Below the pieces are notes generated by a model that saw nothing but the letters and a program-made list of their open reading frames with translations, was not told where the DNA came from and did not search any database. Positions 54,035 through 64,000 of a stretch of 64,000 nucleotides of DNA are shown piece after piece. The stretch's first letter is position 1; every line of letters begins with the position of its first letter. The stretch covers positions 137,455,319 through 137,519,318 of the forward strand of contig NC_134707.1 of the NCBI RefSeq assembly GCF_043290135.1, in the 5' to 3' direction. Both the position numbers and the translations under genes were made by a program. The stretch is from Rhipicephalus microplus (lineage: Eukaryota; Arthropoda; Arachnida; Ixodida; Ixodidae).

Positions 54035-57000
54035 ATACTCGTTTTGAATGCGCACGCGCATACTTGTTTTTGATTGCACACGCGCATACTCGTTTCGGAA
54101 TACGCACGCGCATACTCGTTTTGAATGCGCACGCGCATACTCGTTTTTGAACGCGCACATGCATACTCGTTTTTGAATGCACACGCGCATACTCGTTTGT
54201 GAATGCGCACGCCTATATTCTTTTTGAATAGGCACGCGCGTACTCGTTTTTGATTGCCCACGCGCATACTCGTTTTTGAATGCACACGCGCATACTCGTT
54301 TTTGAATAGGCACGTGCGTACTCGTATTTGAATGCACACGCGCGTACTCGTTTTGAAATAGGCACGTGCACACTCGTTTTTGAATGCGCACACGCATACT
54401 CGTATTTGAATGCACACGCGCATACTCGTTTTGAAATAGGCACGTGCATACTCGTTTTTGAATGCGCACGCGCATACTCGTTTTGGAATGCGCACGCGCA
54501 TACTTGTTTTTGAATGCGCACGCGCGTACTCGTTTTTGAATGCGCACGCGCATACTCGTTTTTGAAAGCACAAGCGCTAACTCGTTTTGGAATAAGCACG
54601 CGCATACTCGTTTTTAAACGCGCACACGCATACTCGTTTTTGAATGCACACGCGCACACTCGTTTTTGAATGGGCACGCGCGTACTCTTTTTTGAATGCG
54701 CACGCGCATACTCGTTTTTGAATGCACACGCGCATACTCGTTTTGGAATAGGCACGCGCATACTCGTTTTTGAATGCGCACACGCATACTCGTATTTGAA
54801 TGCACACGCGCGTACTCGTTTTGGATTAGGCACGTGCATACTCGTTTTTGAATGCGCACACGCATACTCGTATTTGAATGCACACGCGCATACTCGTTTT
54901 GAAATAGGCACGTGTATACTCGTTTTTGAATGCGCACGCGCATACGCGTTTTTGAACAGGCACACGCGTACTCGTTTTTGAATGCACACGCGTATACTCG
55001 TTTTGAGTGCGCACGCGCATACTAGATTTTGAATGCACACGCCCATACTCGTTTTTGAATGCACACGCGCATACTCGTTTCGGAATACGCACGCGCATAC
55101 TCGTTTAGGAATGCGCACGCGCATGCTCGTTTTGGAATGCGAAGCGCATACTCGTTTTTGAATGCGCACGCGCGTACTCGTTTTGGAATTCGCACGCAAT
55201 TACTCCTTTTGGAATAGGCACGTGCGTACTCGTTTTTGAATGCGCACGCACATACTCGTGTTTGAATAGGCACGCGCGTACTCGTTTTTGAATGCACACA
55301 CGCGTACTCGTTTTGGAATAGGCACGCGCATACTCGTTTTTGACTGCGCACGTGTATAATCGTTTCGGAATGCGCACATGCATGCTCGTTTTGAATAGGC
55401 ACGTGCGTACTCGTTTTTTATTGCGCACGCGTACACTCGTATTGAATGCGCACGCGTATACTCGTTTTTGAATGCACACGTGCATACTCGTCTTCGAATA
55501 GGCACGCGCATACTCGTTTTTTAATGCACACGCGCATGCTCGTTTTTGAATGCACACGCGCATACTCGTTTCGAAATAGGCACGCGCATACTCGTTTGGG
55601 AAGGCGCATGTGCATACTCGTTTTTGAATAGGCATGCGCGTACTCGTTTTCGAATACGCACGCGCATACTTGTTTTCGAATGCACACGCGCATACTCGTT
55701 TTGGAATAGGCACGCGCATACTCGTTTTTGAATGCGCACACGCATACTCGTATTTGATTCCGCACGCGCATACTCGTTTTGCAATAGGCACGTGCATACT
55801 CGTTTTTGAATGCGCACGCGCATACGCGTTTTTGAACAGGCACAAGCGTACTCGTTTTTGAATGCGCACATGCATAATCGTTTTTGAATGCACACGTGCA
55901 TACTCGTTTTGGAATACGCACGCGGATACTCGTTTTGGAATGCACACGCGCGTACTCGTTTTTGAATGCGAACGCGCATACGCGTTTTTGAACATGCACA
56001 CGCGTACTCGTTTTTGAATGCGCACGCGTATACTCGTTTTGAATGCGCACGCGCATACTCTTTTTCGAATAGGCATGCGCATAATCGTTTTTCAATGCGC
56101 ACACACATACTCGTTCTTGAATGCACACGCGCATACTCGTTTCGGAATACGTATGCGCATACTCGTTTTGGAATGCGCACGCGCGTACTCGTTTTTAAAT
56201 AGGCACGCGCGTACTCGTTTTTGAACGCGAACGCGCATACGCAATTTTGAACATTAACACGCGTACTCGTTTTTGAGTGCGCACGCGTATACTCGTTTTG
56301 AATGCACACGCGCATACTCGTTTTGAATAGGCAGGCGCGTACTCGTTTTTGAATGCGCACGCGTATACTAGTTTCGGAATGCGCAAGCGCATACTCGTTT
56401 TCGAATAGGCGCGCGCATACTCGTTTTTGATTGCGCACACGCATACTCGTTTTTGAATGCACACGCGCATATTCGTTTCGGAATACGCACGGGCACACTC
56501 GTTTTGGAATGCGCACGCGCATATTCGTTTTGGAATAGGCACGTGCGTACTCGTTTTTTAAAGCGAACGCGCATACGCGTTTTTGAACATGCACACGCGT
56601 ACTTGTTTATGAATGCGCACGGGTATACTCGTTTTGAATGCACACACGCATACTCGTTTTTGACTAGGCACGCGCATACTCGTTTTTGACTGCACACGCG
56701 TACACTCGTTTTGAATGCGCACGCGTATACTCGTTTTTGAATGCACACGCGCATACTCGTTTTCGAATAGGCACGCGCATACTCGTTTTTGAATGCACAC
56801 GCACATACTCGTTTTTGAATGCACACGCGCATACTCGTTTCGAAATAGGCACGCGCATACTCGTTTGGGAAGGCGCACGCGCATACTCGTTTTTGAATAG
56901 ACATGCGCGTATTCGTTTTTGAATGCGCACGCGCATAATTGTTTTTGAATGCACACGCGTATACTCGTTTTGGAATAGGCACGCGCATACTCGTTTTTGA

Positions 57001-60000
57001 TTGCGCACATGCATACTCGTATTTGATTGCGCACGCGCATACTCGTTTTGCAATATGCACGTGCATACTCGTTTTTGAATGCGCACGCGCATAAGCGTTT
57101 TTGAACAGGCACACGCGTACTCGTGTTTGAATGCGCACGCGTATACTCGTTTTGAATGCGCACGTGCATACTCGTTTTTGAATGCACACGCGCATACTCG
57201 TTTCGGAATACGCACGCGCATACTTGTTTTGAAATGCGCACGCGCATACCGGTTTCGAATGCGCACGCGCGTACTCGTTTTTGAATGCGCACGCGCATAC
57301 TCGCTTTTGAAAGCACATGCGCATACTCGTTTTGGAATAAGCACGCGCATACTCGTTTTTGAACGCACACACGCATACTCGTTTTTGAATGCACACGCGC
57401 ATACTCGTTTTGGAATGCGCACGCGTATACTCGTTTTTGAATAGGCACGTGCGTACTCGTTTTTGATTGCGCACGCGCATACTCGTTTTTTAATGCACAC
57501 GCGCATACTCGATTTTGAATGCGCATGCGCGTACTCGTTTTTGAATGCACACGCGCATACTCGTTTTGGAATAGGCACGCGCATACTCGTTTTTGAATGC
57601 ACACACGCATACTTGTATTTGAATGCACACGCGCGTGCTCGTTTTGGAATGCGAAGCGCATGCTCGTTTTCGAATGCGTACGCGCGTACTCGTTTTTGAA
57701 TTCGCACGCGCATACTCCTTTTGGAATAGGCACGAGCATACTCGTTTTTGACTGCGCGCATGTATAATCCTTTTTGAATGCACACGCGCATACTCGTTTC
57801 GAAATAGGCACGTGCATACTCGTTTGGGAAGGCGCACGCGCATACTCGTTTTTGAATAGGCATGCGCGTACTCGTTTTTGAATGCGCACGCGCATACTTG
57901 TTTTTGAATGCACACGCGCATACCCGTTTTAGAATATGCACGCGCATACTCGTTTTTGAATGCGCACACGCATACTCGTATTTGATTGCGCACGCGCATA
58001 CTCGTTTTGCAATAGGCACGTGCATACTCGTTTTTGAACTCGCACGCGCATACTCGTTTTGAATAGGCACGCGCATACTCGTTTTTGAATGCGCACGCGG
58101 ATACTAGTTTCGGAATGCGCAAGCGCATACTCGTTTTCGAATAGGCGCGCGCATACTCGTTTCGGAATACGCACGCACATACTCGTTTTGGAATGCGCAC
58201 GCGCATATTCGTTTTGGAATAGGCACGTGCGTACTCGTTTTTGAAAGCGAACGCGCATACGCGTTTTTGAACATGCACACGCGTACTTGTTTATGAATGC
58301 GCACGCGTATACTCGTTTTGAATGCACACACGCATACTCGTTTTTGAATAGGCACGCGCATACTCGTTTTTGACTGCGCACGCGTACACTCGTTTTGAAT
58401 GCGCACGCATATACTCGTTTTTGAATTCACACGCGCATACTCGTTTCCGAATAGGCACGCGCATACTCGTTTTTGAATGCACACGCGCATACTTGTTTTT
58501 GAATGCACACGCGCACACTCGTTTCGAAACAGGCACGCGCATACTCGTTTGGGAAGGTGCACGCGCATACTCGTTTTTGAATAGGCATGGGCGTACTCGT
58601 TTTTGAATGCGCACGCGCATAATTGTTTTTGAATGCACACGCGTATACTCGTTTTGGAATAGGCACGCGCATACTCGTTTTTGAATGCGCACACGCATAC
58701 TCGTATTTGATTGCGCACGCGCATACTCGTTTTGCATTAGGCACGTGCATACTCGTTTTTGAATGCGCCCGCGCATACGCGTTTTTAAACAGGCACACGC
58801 GTACTCGTTTTTGAATGCGCACGCGTATATTCGTTTTGAATGCGCACGTGCATACTCGTTTTTGAATGCACACGCGCATACTCGTTTCGGAATACGCACG
58901 CGCATACTTGTTTTTGATTGCGCACGCGCATACTCGTTTTTTAATGCACACGCGCATACTCGTTTTTGAATGCGCACGCGCGTACTCGTTTTTGAATAGG
59001 CACGCGCGTACTCGTTTTTGATTGCCCACGCGCATACTCGTTTTTGAATGCACACGCGCATACTCGTTTTTGAATAGGCACGTGCGTACTCGTATTTGAA
59101 TGCACACGCGCGTACTCGTTTTGAAATAGGCACGTGCACACTCGTTTTTGAATGCGCACACGCATACTCGTATTTGAATGCACACGCGCATACTCGTTTT
59201 GAAATAGGCACGTGCATACTCGTTTTTGAAAGCACATGCGCATACTCGTTTTGGAATAAGCACGCGCATACTCGTTTTTAAACGCGCACACGCATACTCG
59301 TATTTGAATGCACACACGCGTGCTCGTTTTGGAATGCGAAGCGCATGCTCGTTTTTGAATGCGCACGCGCGTACTCGTTTCTGAATTCGCACGCGCATAC
59401 TCCTTTTGGAATAGGCACGAGCACACTCGCTTTTGACTGCGCACGTGTATAATCGTTTTTGAATGCACACACGCATACTCGTTTCGAAATAGGCACGCGC
59501 ATCTTCGTTTGGGAAGGCGCACGCGCATACTCGTTTTTGAATAGGCATGCGCGTACTCGTTTTTGAATGCGCACGCGCATACTTGTTTTTGAATGCACAC
59601 GCGCATACTCGTTTTGGAATAGGCACGCGCATACTCGTTTTTGAATGCGCACGCGCATACGCAATTTTGAACAGGCACACGCGTACTCGTTTTTGAATGC
59701 GCACGCGTATACTCGTTTTGAATGCGCACGCGCATACTTGTTTTTGATTGCACACGCGCATACTCGTTTCGGAATACGCACGCGCATACTCGTTTTGAAT
59801 GCGCACGCGCATACTCGTTTTTGAACGCGCACATGCATACTCGTTTTTGAATGCACACGCGCATACTCGTTTGTGAATGCGCACGCCTATACTCCTTTTT
59901 GAATAGGCACGCGCGTACTCGTTTTTGATTGCCCACGCGCATACTCGTTTTTGAATGCACACGCGCATACTCGTTTTTGAATAGGCACGTGCGTACTCGT

Positions 60001-62584
60001 ATTTGAATGCACACGCGCGTACTCGTTTTGAAATAGGCACGTGCACACTCGTTTTTGAATGCGCACACGCATACTCGTATTTGAATGCACACGCGCATAC
60101 TCGTTTTGAAATAGGCACGTGCATACTCGTTTTTGAATGCGCACGCGCATACTCGTTTTGGAATGCGCACGCGCATACTTGTTTTTGAATGCGCACGCGC
60201 GTACTCGTTTTTGAATGCGCACGCGCATACTCGTTTTTGAAAGCACATGCGCTAACTCGTTTTGGAATAAGCACGCGCATACTCGTTTTTAAACGCGCAC
60301 ACGCATACTCGTTTTTGAATGCACACGCGCATACTCGTTTTTGAATGGGCACGCGCGTACTCTTTTTTGAATGCGCACGCGCATACTCGTTTTTGAATGC
60401 ACACGCGCATACTCGTTTTGGAATAGGCACGCGCATACTCGTTTTTGAATGCGCACACGCATACTCGTATTTGAATGCACACGCGCGTACTCGTTTTGGA
60501 TTAGGCACGTGCATACTCGTTTTTGAATGCGCACACGCATACTCGTATTTGAATGCACACGCGCATACTCGTTTTGAAATAGGCACGTGTATACTCGTTT
60601 TTGAATGCGCACGCGCATACGCGTTTTTGAACAGGCACACGCGTACTCGTTTTTGAATGCACACGCGTATACTCGTTTTGAGTGCGCGCGCGCGTACTAG
60701 ATTTTGAATGCACACGCCCATACTCGTTTTTGAATGCACACGCGCATACTCGTTTCGGAATACGCACGCGCATACTCGTTTAGGAATGCGCACGCGCATG
60801 CTCGTTTTGGAATGCGAAGCGCATACTCGTTTTTGAATGCGCACGCGCGTACTCGTTTTGGAATTCGCACGCAAATACTCCTTTTGGAATAGGCACGTGC
60901 GTACTCGTTTTTGAATGCGCACGCACATACTCGTGTTTGAATAGGCACGCGCGTACTCGTTTTTGAATGCACACACGCGTACTCGTTTTGGAATAGGCAC
61001 GCGCATACTCGTTTTTGACTGCGCACGTGTATAATCGTTTCGGAATGCGCACACGCAAGCTCGTTTTGAATAGGCACGTGCGTACTCGTTTTTTATTGCG
61101 CACGCGTACACTCGTATTGAATGCGCACGCGTATACTCGTTTTTGAATGCACACGTGCATACTCGTCTTCGAATAGGCACGCGCATACTCGTTTTTTAAT
61201 GCACACGCGCATACTCGTTTTTTAATGCACACGCGCATACTCGTTTCGAAATAGGCACGCGCATACTCGTTTGGGAAGGCGCATGTGCATACTCGTTTTT
61301 GAATAGGCATGCGCGTACTCGTTTTCGAATACGCACGCGCATACTTGTTTTCGAATGCACACGCGCATACTCGTTTTGGAATAGGCACGCGCATACTCGT
61401 TTTTGAATGCGCACATGCATACTCGTATTTGATTCCGCACGCGCATACTCGTTTTGCAATAGGCACGTGCATACTCGTTTTTCAATGCGCACGCGCATAC
61501 GCGTTTTTGAACAGGCACAAGCGTACTCGTTTTTGAATGCGCACATGCATACTCGTTTTTGAATGCACACGTACATACTCGTTTTGGAATACGCACGCGG
61601 ATACTCGTTTTGGAATGCGCACGCGCGTACTCGTTTTGGAATAGGCACGTGCGTACTCGTTTTTGAATGCGAACGCGCATACGCGTTTTTGAACATGCAC
61701 ACGCGTACTCGTTTTTGAATGCGCACGCGTATACTCGTTTTGAATGCGCACGCGCATACTCTTTTTCGAATAGGCATGCGCATAATCGTTTTTCAATGCG
61801 CACACACATACTCGTTCTTGAATGCACACGCGCATACTCGTTTCGGAATACGTATGCGCATACTCGTTTTGGAATGCGCACGCGCGTACTCGTATTTAAA
61901 TAGGCACGCGCGTACTCGTTTTTGAACGCGATCGCGCATACGCATTTTTGAACATTAACACGCGTACTCGTTTTTGAGTGCGCACGCGTATACTCGTTTT
62001 GAATGCACACGCGCATACTCGTTTTGAATGCACACGCGCATACGCGTTTTTGAACATGCACACGCGTACTAGTTTTTGAATGCGCACGCGTATACTCGTT
62101 TTGAATGCACAGGCGCATACTCGCTTTTGAATAGGTACGCGCGTACTCGTTTTTGAATGCGCACGCGTATACTCGTTTCGGAATGCGCACGCGCATACTC
62201 TTTTTCGAATAGGCACGCGCATACTCGTTTTTGAATGCGCACACGCATACTCGTTTTTGAATGCACACGCGCATACTCGTTTCGGAATAAGCACGCGACT
62301 ACTCGTTTTTGAATAGACACGCCCGTACTCGTTTTTGAACGCGAACGCGCATACGCGTTTTTGAACATGCACACGTGTACTCGTTTTTGACTGCGCACGC
62401 GTATACTCGTTTTGATTGCACACGCGCATACTCGTTTTTTAATGGGCACGCGCGTACTCATTTTTGAATGCGCACGCGCATACTCGTTTTTGAAATCACA
62501 TGCGCATACTCGTTTTGGAATAAGCATGCGCATACTCGTTTTTGAACGCGCACACGCATACTCGTTTTTGAATGCGCTCGCGCA

Positions 62585-62792
62585 TAATCGTTTTGGAATG
62601 TGCACGCGTATACTCGTTTTTGAATAGGCACGCGCGTACTCGTTTTTGATTGCGCACGCGCATACTCGTTTTTTAATGCACACGCGCATACTCGTTTTTG
62701 AATGGGCTCGCGCGTACTCGTTTTTGAATGCGCACGCGCATACTCGTTTTTGAATGCACACGCGCATACTCGTTTTGGAATAGGCACGCGCA
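62585..62792 (+). repeat. Eight monomers where the left copy has one (net seven, 182 bp)
   Basis: Between the shared monomer ending GCTCGCGCA and the shared GCACACGCATAGTCG monomer, this copy has 208 bp and the left copy (37756-37781) has 26 bp. The net difference is seven monomers. The flanks match at offsets 24,829 and 25,011. The single monomer of the left copy, GAAATAGGCACGTGCA, is not among the eight here, so this is a replacement as well as a length change. Confidence 0.85.
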
Positions 62793-63257
62793 TACTCGTT
62801 TTTGAATGCGCACACGCATAGTCGTATTTGAATGCACACGCGCATGCTCGTTTTGGAATGCGAAGCGCATGCTCGTTTTTGAATGCGCACGCGCGTACTC
62901 GTTTTTGAATTCGCACGCGCATACTCCTTTTGGAATAGGCACGTGCGTACTCGTTTTTGAATGCGCACGCACATACTCCTTTTTGAATAGGCACGTGCGA
63001 ACTCGTTTTTGAATGCACACACGCGTACTCATTTTCGAATAGGCAAGCGCATACTCGGTTTTGACTGCGCACGTGTATAATCGTTTCGGAATGCGCACGC
63101 GCATGCTCGTTTTTGAATAGGCACGCGCGTACTCGTTTTTTAATGTGCACGCGTACACTCGTTTTGAATGCGCACGCGTATACTCGTTTTTGAATGCACA
63201 CGTGTTGACTCGTTTTCGAACAGGCACGCGCATACTCGTTTTTGAATGCACACGCGC

Positions 63258-63429
63258 ATACTTGTTTTTGAATGCACACGCGCATACTCGTTTTGGAATA
63301 GGCACGCGCATACTCGTTTTTGAATGCGCACGCGCATACGCAATTTTGAACAGGCACACGCGTACTCGTTTTTGAATGCGCACGCGTATACTCGTTTTGA
63401 ATGCGCACGCGCATACTTGTTTTTGATTG
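63258..63429 (+). repeat. Replaced patch inside the large duplication (172 bp)
   Basis: Within otherwise matching copies, this stretch differs from its counterpart 38248-38419 in nearly every monomer while keeping the same length. It holds TACTTG, GGAATAGGC, TACGCAATTTTGAACAGG and TACTTGTTTTTGATT forms in an order found at about 34751-34920 and its copy near 59.58 kb. Its partner at 38.25 kb holds GAACGCGCACATGCA and GGAATGTGCACGCG forms. Equal length with a different monomer order suggests a conversion-like transfer from a family III site. Confidence 0.8.
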
Positions 63430-64000
63430 GGCACGCGCGTACTCGTTTTTGAATGCACACGCGCATACTCGTTTTGGAATAGGCATGCGCATACTCGTTT
63501 TTGAATGCGCACACGCATACTCGTATTTGAATGCACACGCGCGTACTCGTTTTGAAATAGGCACGTGCATACTCGTTTTTGAATGCGCACACGCATACTC
63601 GTATTTGAGTGCACACGCGCATACTCGTTTTGAAATAGGCACGTGCATACTCGTTTTTGAATGCGCATGCGCATACGCGTTTTTGAACAGGCACACGCGT
63701 ACTCGTTTTCGAATGCGCACGCGTATACTCGTTTTGAATGCGCACGCGCATACTCGGTTTTGAATGCCCACGCCCATACTCGTTTTTGAATGCACACGCG
63801 CATACTCGTTTCGGCATACGCACGTGCATACTCGTTTTGGAATGCGCACGCACATGCTAGTTTTGGAATGCGAAGCGCATACTCGTTTTTGGATTCGCAC
63901 GCGCATACTCAATTTTGAATAGGCACGCGCGTACTCGTTTTTCAACGCGAACGCGCATACGCGTTTTTGAACATGCACACGCGTACTCGCTTTTGAATGC

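Larger units (their letters stand above)
1..64000 (+). repeat. 26-bp tandem satellite array filling the window
   Basis: Every stretch I read is built from a monomer of about 26 bp, left half TACTCGTTTTTGA and right half ATGCGCACGCGCA, joined head to tail in one orientation. Most monomers are 26 bp; a frequent 25-bp form has four T instead of five, and rare forms are 19-20 bp. Variation concentrates in the right half (GCGCACGCGCA, GCACACGCGCA, GGCACGCGCA, GCGCACACGCA, GGCACGTGCA) and in the first six bases (TACTCG, TACGCG, TACTAG, TGCTCG). The typical monomer is 50% G+C with four CpG. No non-repeat sequence interrupts the array and neither edge lies in the window. It contains no gene I can support. 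Known arrays of this kind lie in eukaryotic heterochromatin; the chromosomal position here is inference. Confidence 0.98.
54035..64000 (+). repeat. Large duplicated segment, right copy (cut by window end)
   Basis: This is the right copy of 29205-39175. It includes copies of sub-block b (about 54.0-56.33 and 59.62-62.03 kb) and of sub-block a (about 58.04-58.77 kb). Differences from the left copy are mostly isolated bases, such as TACTCG for GACTCG near 54,630 and GTAAGCG for ATACGCG at about 57.09 kb. Two structural differences stand out: seven additional monomers at 62585-62792 and a replaced patch at 63258-63429. The duplication continues past the window. Confidence 0.88.

Noticed and set aside
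1..64000. Many shorter open frames on both strands (60-700 codons).
   Set aside because: All translate the same monomer in different phases. On the plus strand most stop at the TGA of TTTTTGAAT. None has non-repeat sequence, a recognisable domain or a gene-like context.
1..64000. A CRISPR array, because a conserved left half alternates with a more variable right half.
   Set aside because: The period is 26 bp, too short for a repeat plus spacer, and the variable halves are related to one another. No cas gene or leader is present.
1..64000. A CENP-B box (TTCGNNNNANNCGGG core) in TTTCGGAATACGCACG monomers.
   Set aside because: TTCG, the spacing and the A fit, but the CGGG part reads CACG. I saw no monomer meeting the full core.
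1..64000. Telomeric repeat remnants, suggested by TACTAGGTTTTG.
   Set aside because: No tandem TTAGGG- or TTTAGGG-like motif occurs. The TAGG arises from a single C-to-A change in the monomer.
1..64000. Rho-independent terminators or bacterial promoters, from the T5 tracts and the dyad ATGCGC/GCGCAT.
   Set aside because: The dyad and T tract recur in every monomer, with the T tract upstream or far downstream of the arms. There are no genes, and nothing indicates a bacterial replicon.
1..64000. The whole higher-order structure as an assembly artefact.
   Set aside because: Copies differ by consistent substitutions and whole-monomer indels that are inherited between levels, which random mis-assembly would not give. 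Copy number and the largest duplication still depend on read support that I cannot see.
1..64000. Transposable element or retroelement fragments.
   Set aside because: I saw no terminal repeats, poly-A tail, reverse-transcriptase-like or transposase-like reading frame, nor any stretch off the 26-bp pattern.

Overview
The whole 64 kb window is one uninterrupted tandem satellite array. The unit is about 26 bp and every copy I read has the same orientation. A typical monomer has a left half TACTCGTTTTTGA and a right half ATGCGCACGCGCA. Common variants have T4 instead of T5 (a 25-bp monomer), GGAATAGGC, GAACAGGCAC, GATTGCGC, TTTCGGAATACGC or TACTAGG starts. At 26 bp per monomer the window holds roughly 2,400-2,500 copies. 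I found no unique sequence, gene, RNA gene, transposon or CRISPR array. Both window ends lie inside the array, so it is longer than 64 kb. An array this long with nested higher-order repeats points to eukaryotic heterochromatin (centromeric, pericentromeric, subtelomeric or knob-like). I cannot name the species.

Layout. (1) 1-21.2 kb: family I, a higher-order repeat (HOR) of about 4.8 kb. Its units start at a marker monomer beginning TACTAGGTTATG at 1083, 5906, 10684, 13190 and 17830. Unit 3 is cut to 2.5 kb. Unit 4 resembles unit 1 and unit 5 resembles unit 2. (2) 21.2-28.4 kb: family II, a 2,999-bp duplication whose second copy has lost whole monomers, followed by a mosaic. (3) 28.4-39.2 kb: family III, with two nested internal duplications. 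Most of it (29,205-39,175) recurs at 54,035-64,000, about 24.8 kb downstream. (4) 39.2-54.0 kb: family IV, units of 1.7-3.2 kb marked by a monomer beginning TACTTTGTTATG at 43795, 46751, 48410, 51548 and (slightly altered) 53752, plus a divergent island at about 51.84-52.54 kb.

The long open frames on the minus strand (up to 919 codons) follow from the repeat. The reverse complement of the consensus monomer has no stop in any phase, and 26 is not a multiple of 3, so all three minus frames stay open until a variant such as TACTAG appears. I do not regard any of them as a gene.

Main points of interest: an exact match to the published NRF-1/alpha-Pal consensus inside the typical monomer; a 16-nt alternating purine-pyrimidine tract (Z-DNA prone) per typical monomer; repeated gains and losses of exactly seven monomers (about 182 bp, near a nucleosome repeat length); and a recent 24.8-kb-scale duplication containing a conversion-like patch.
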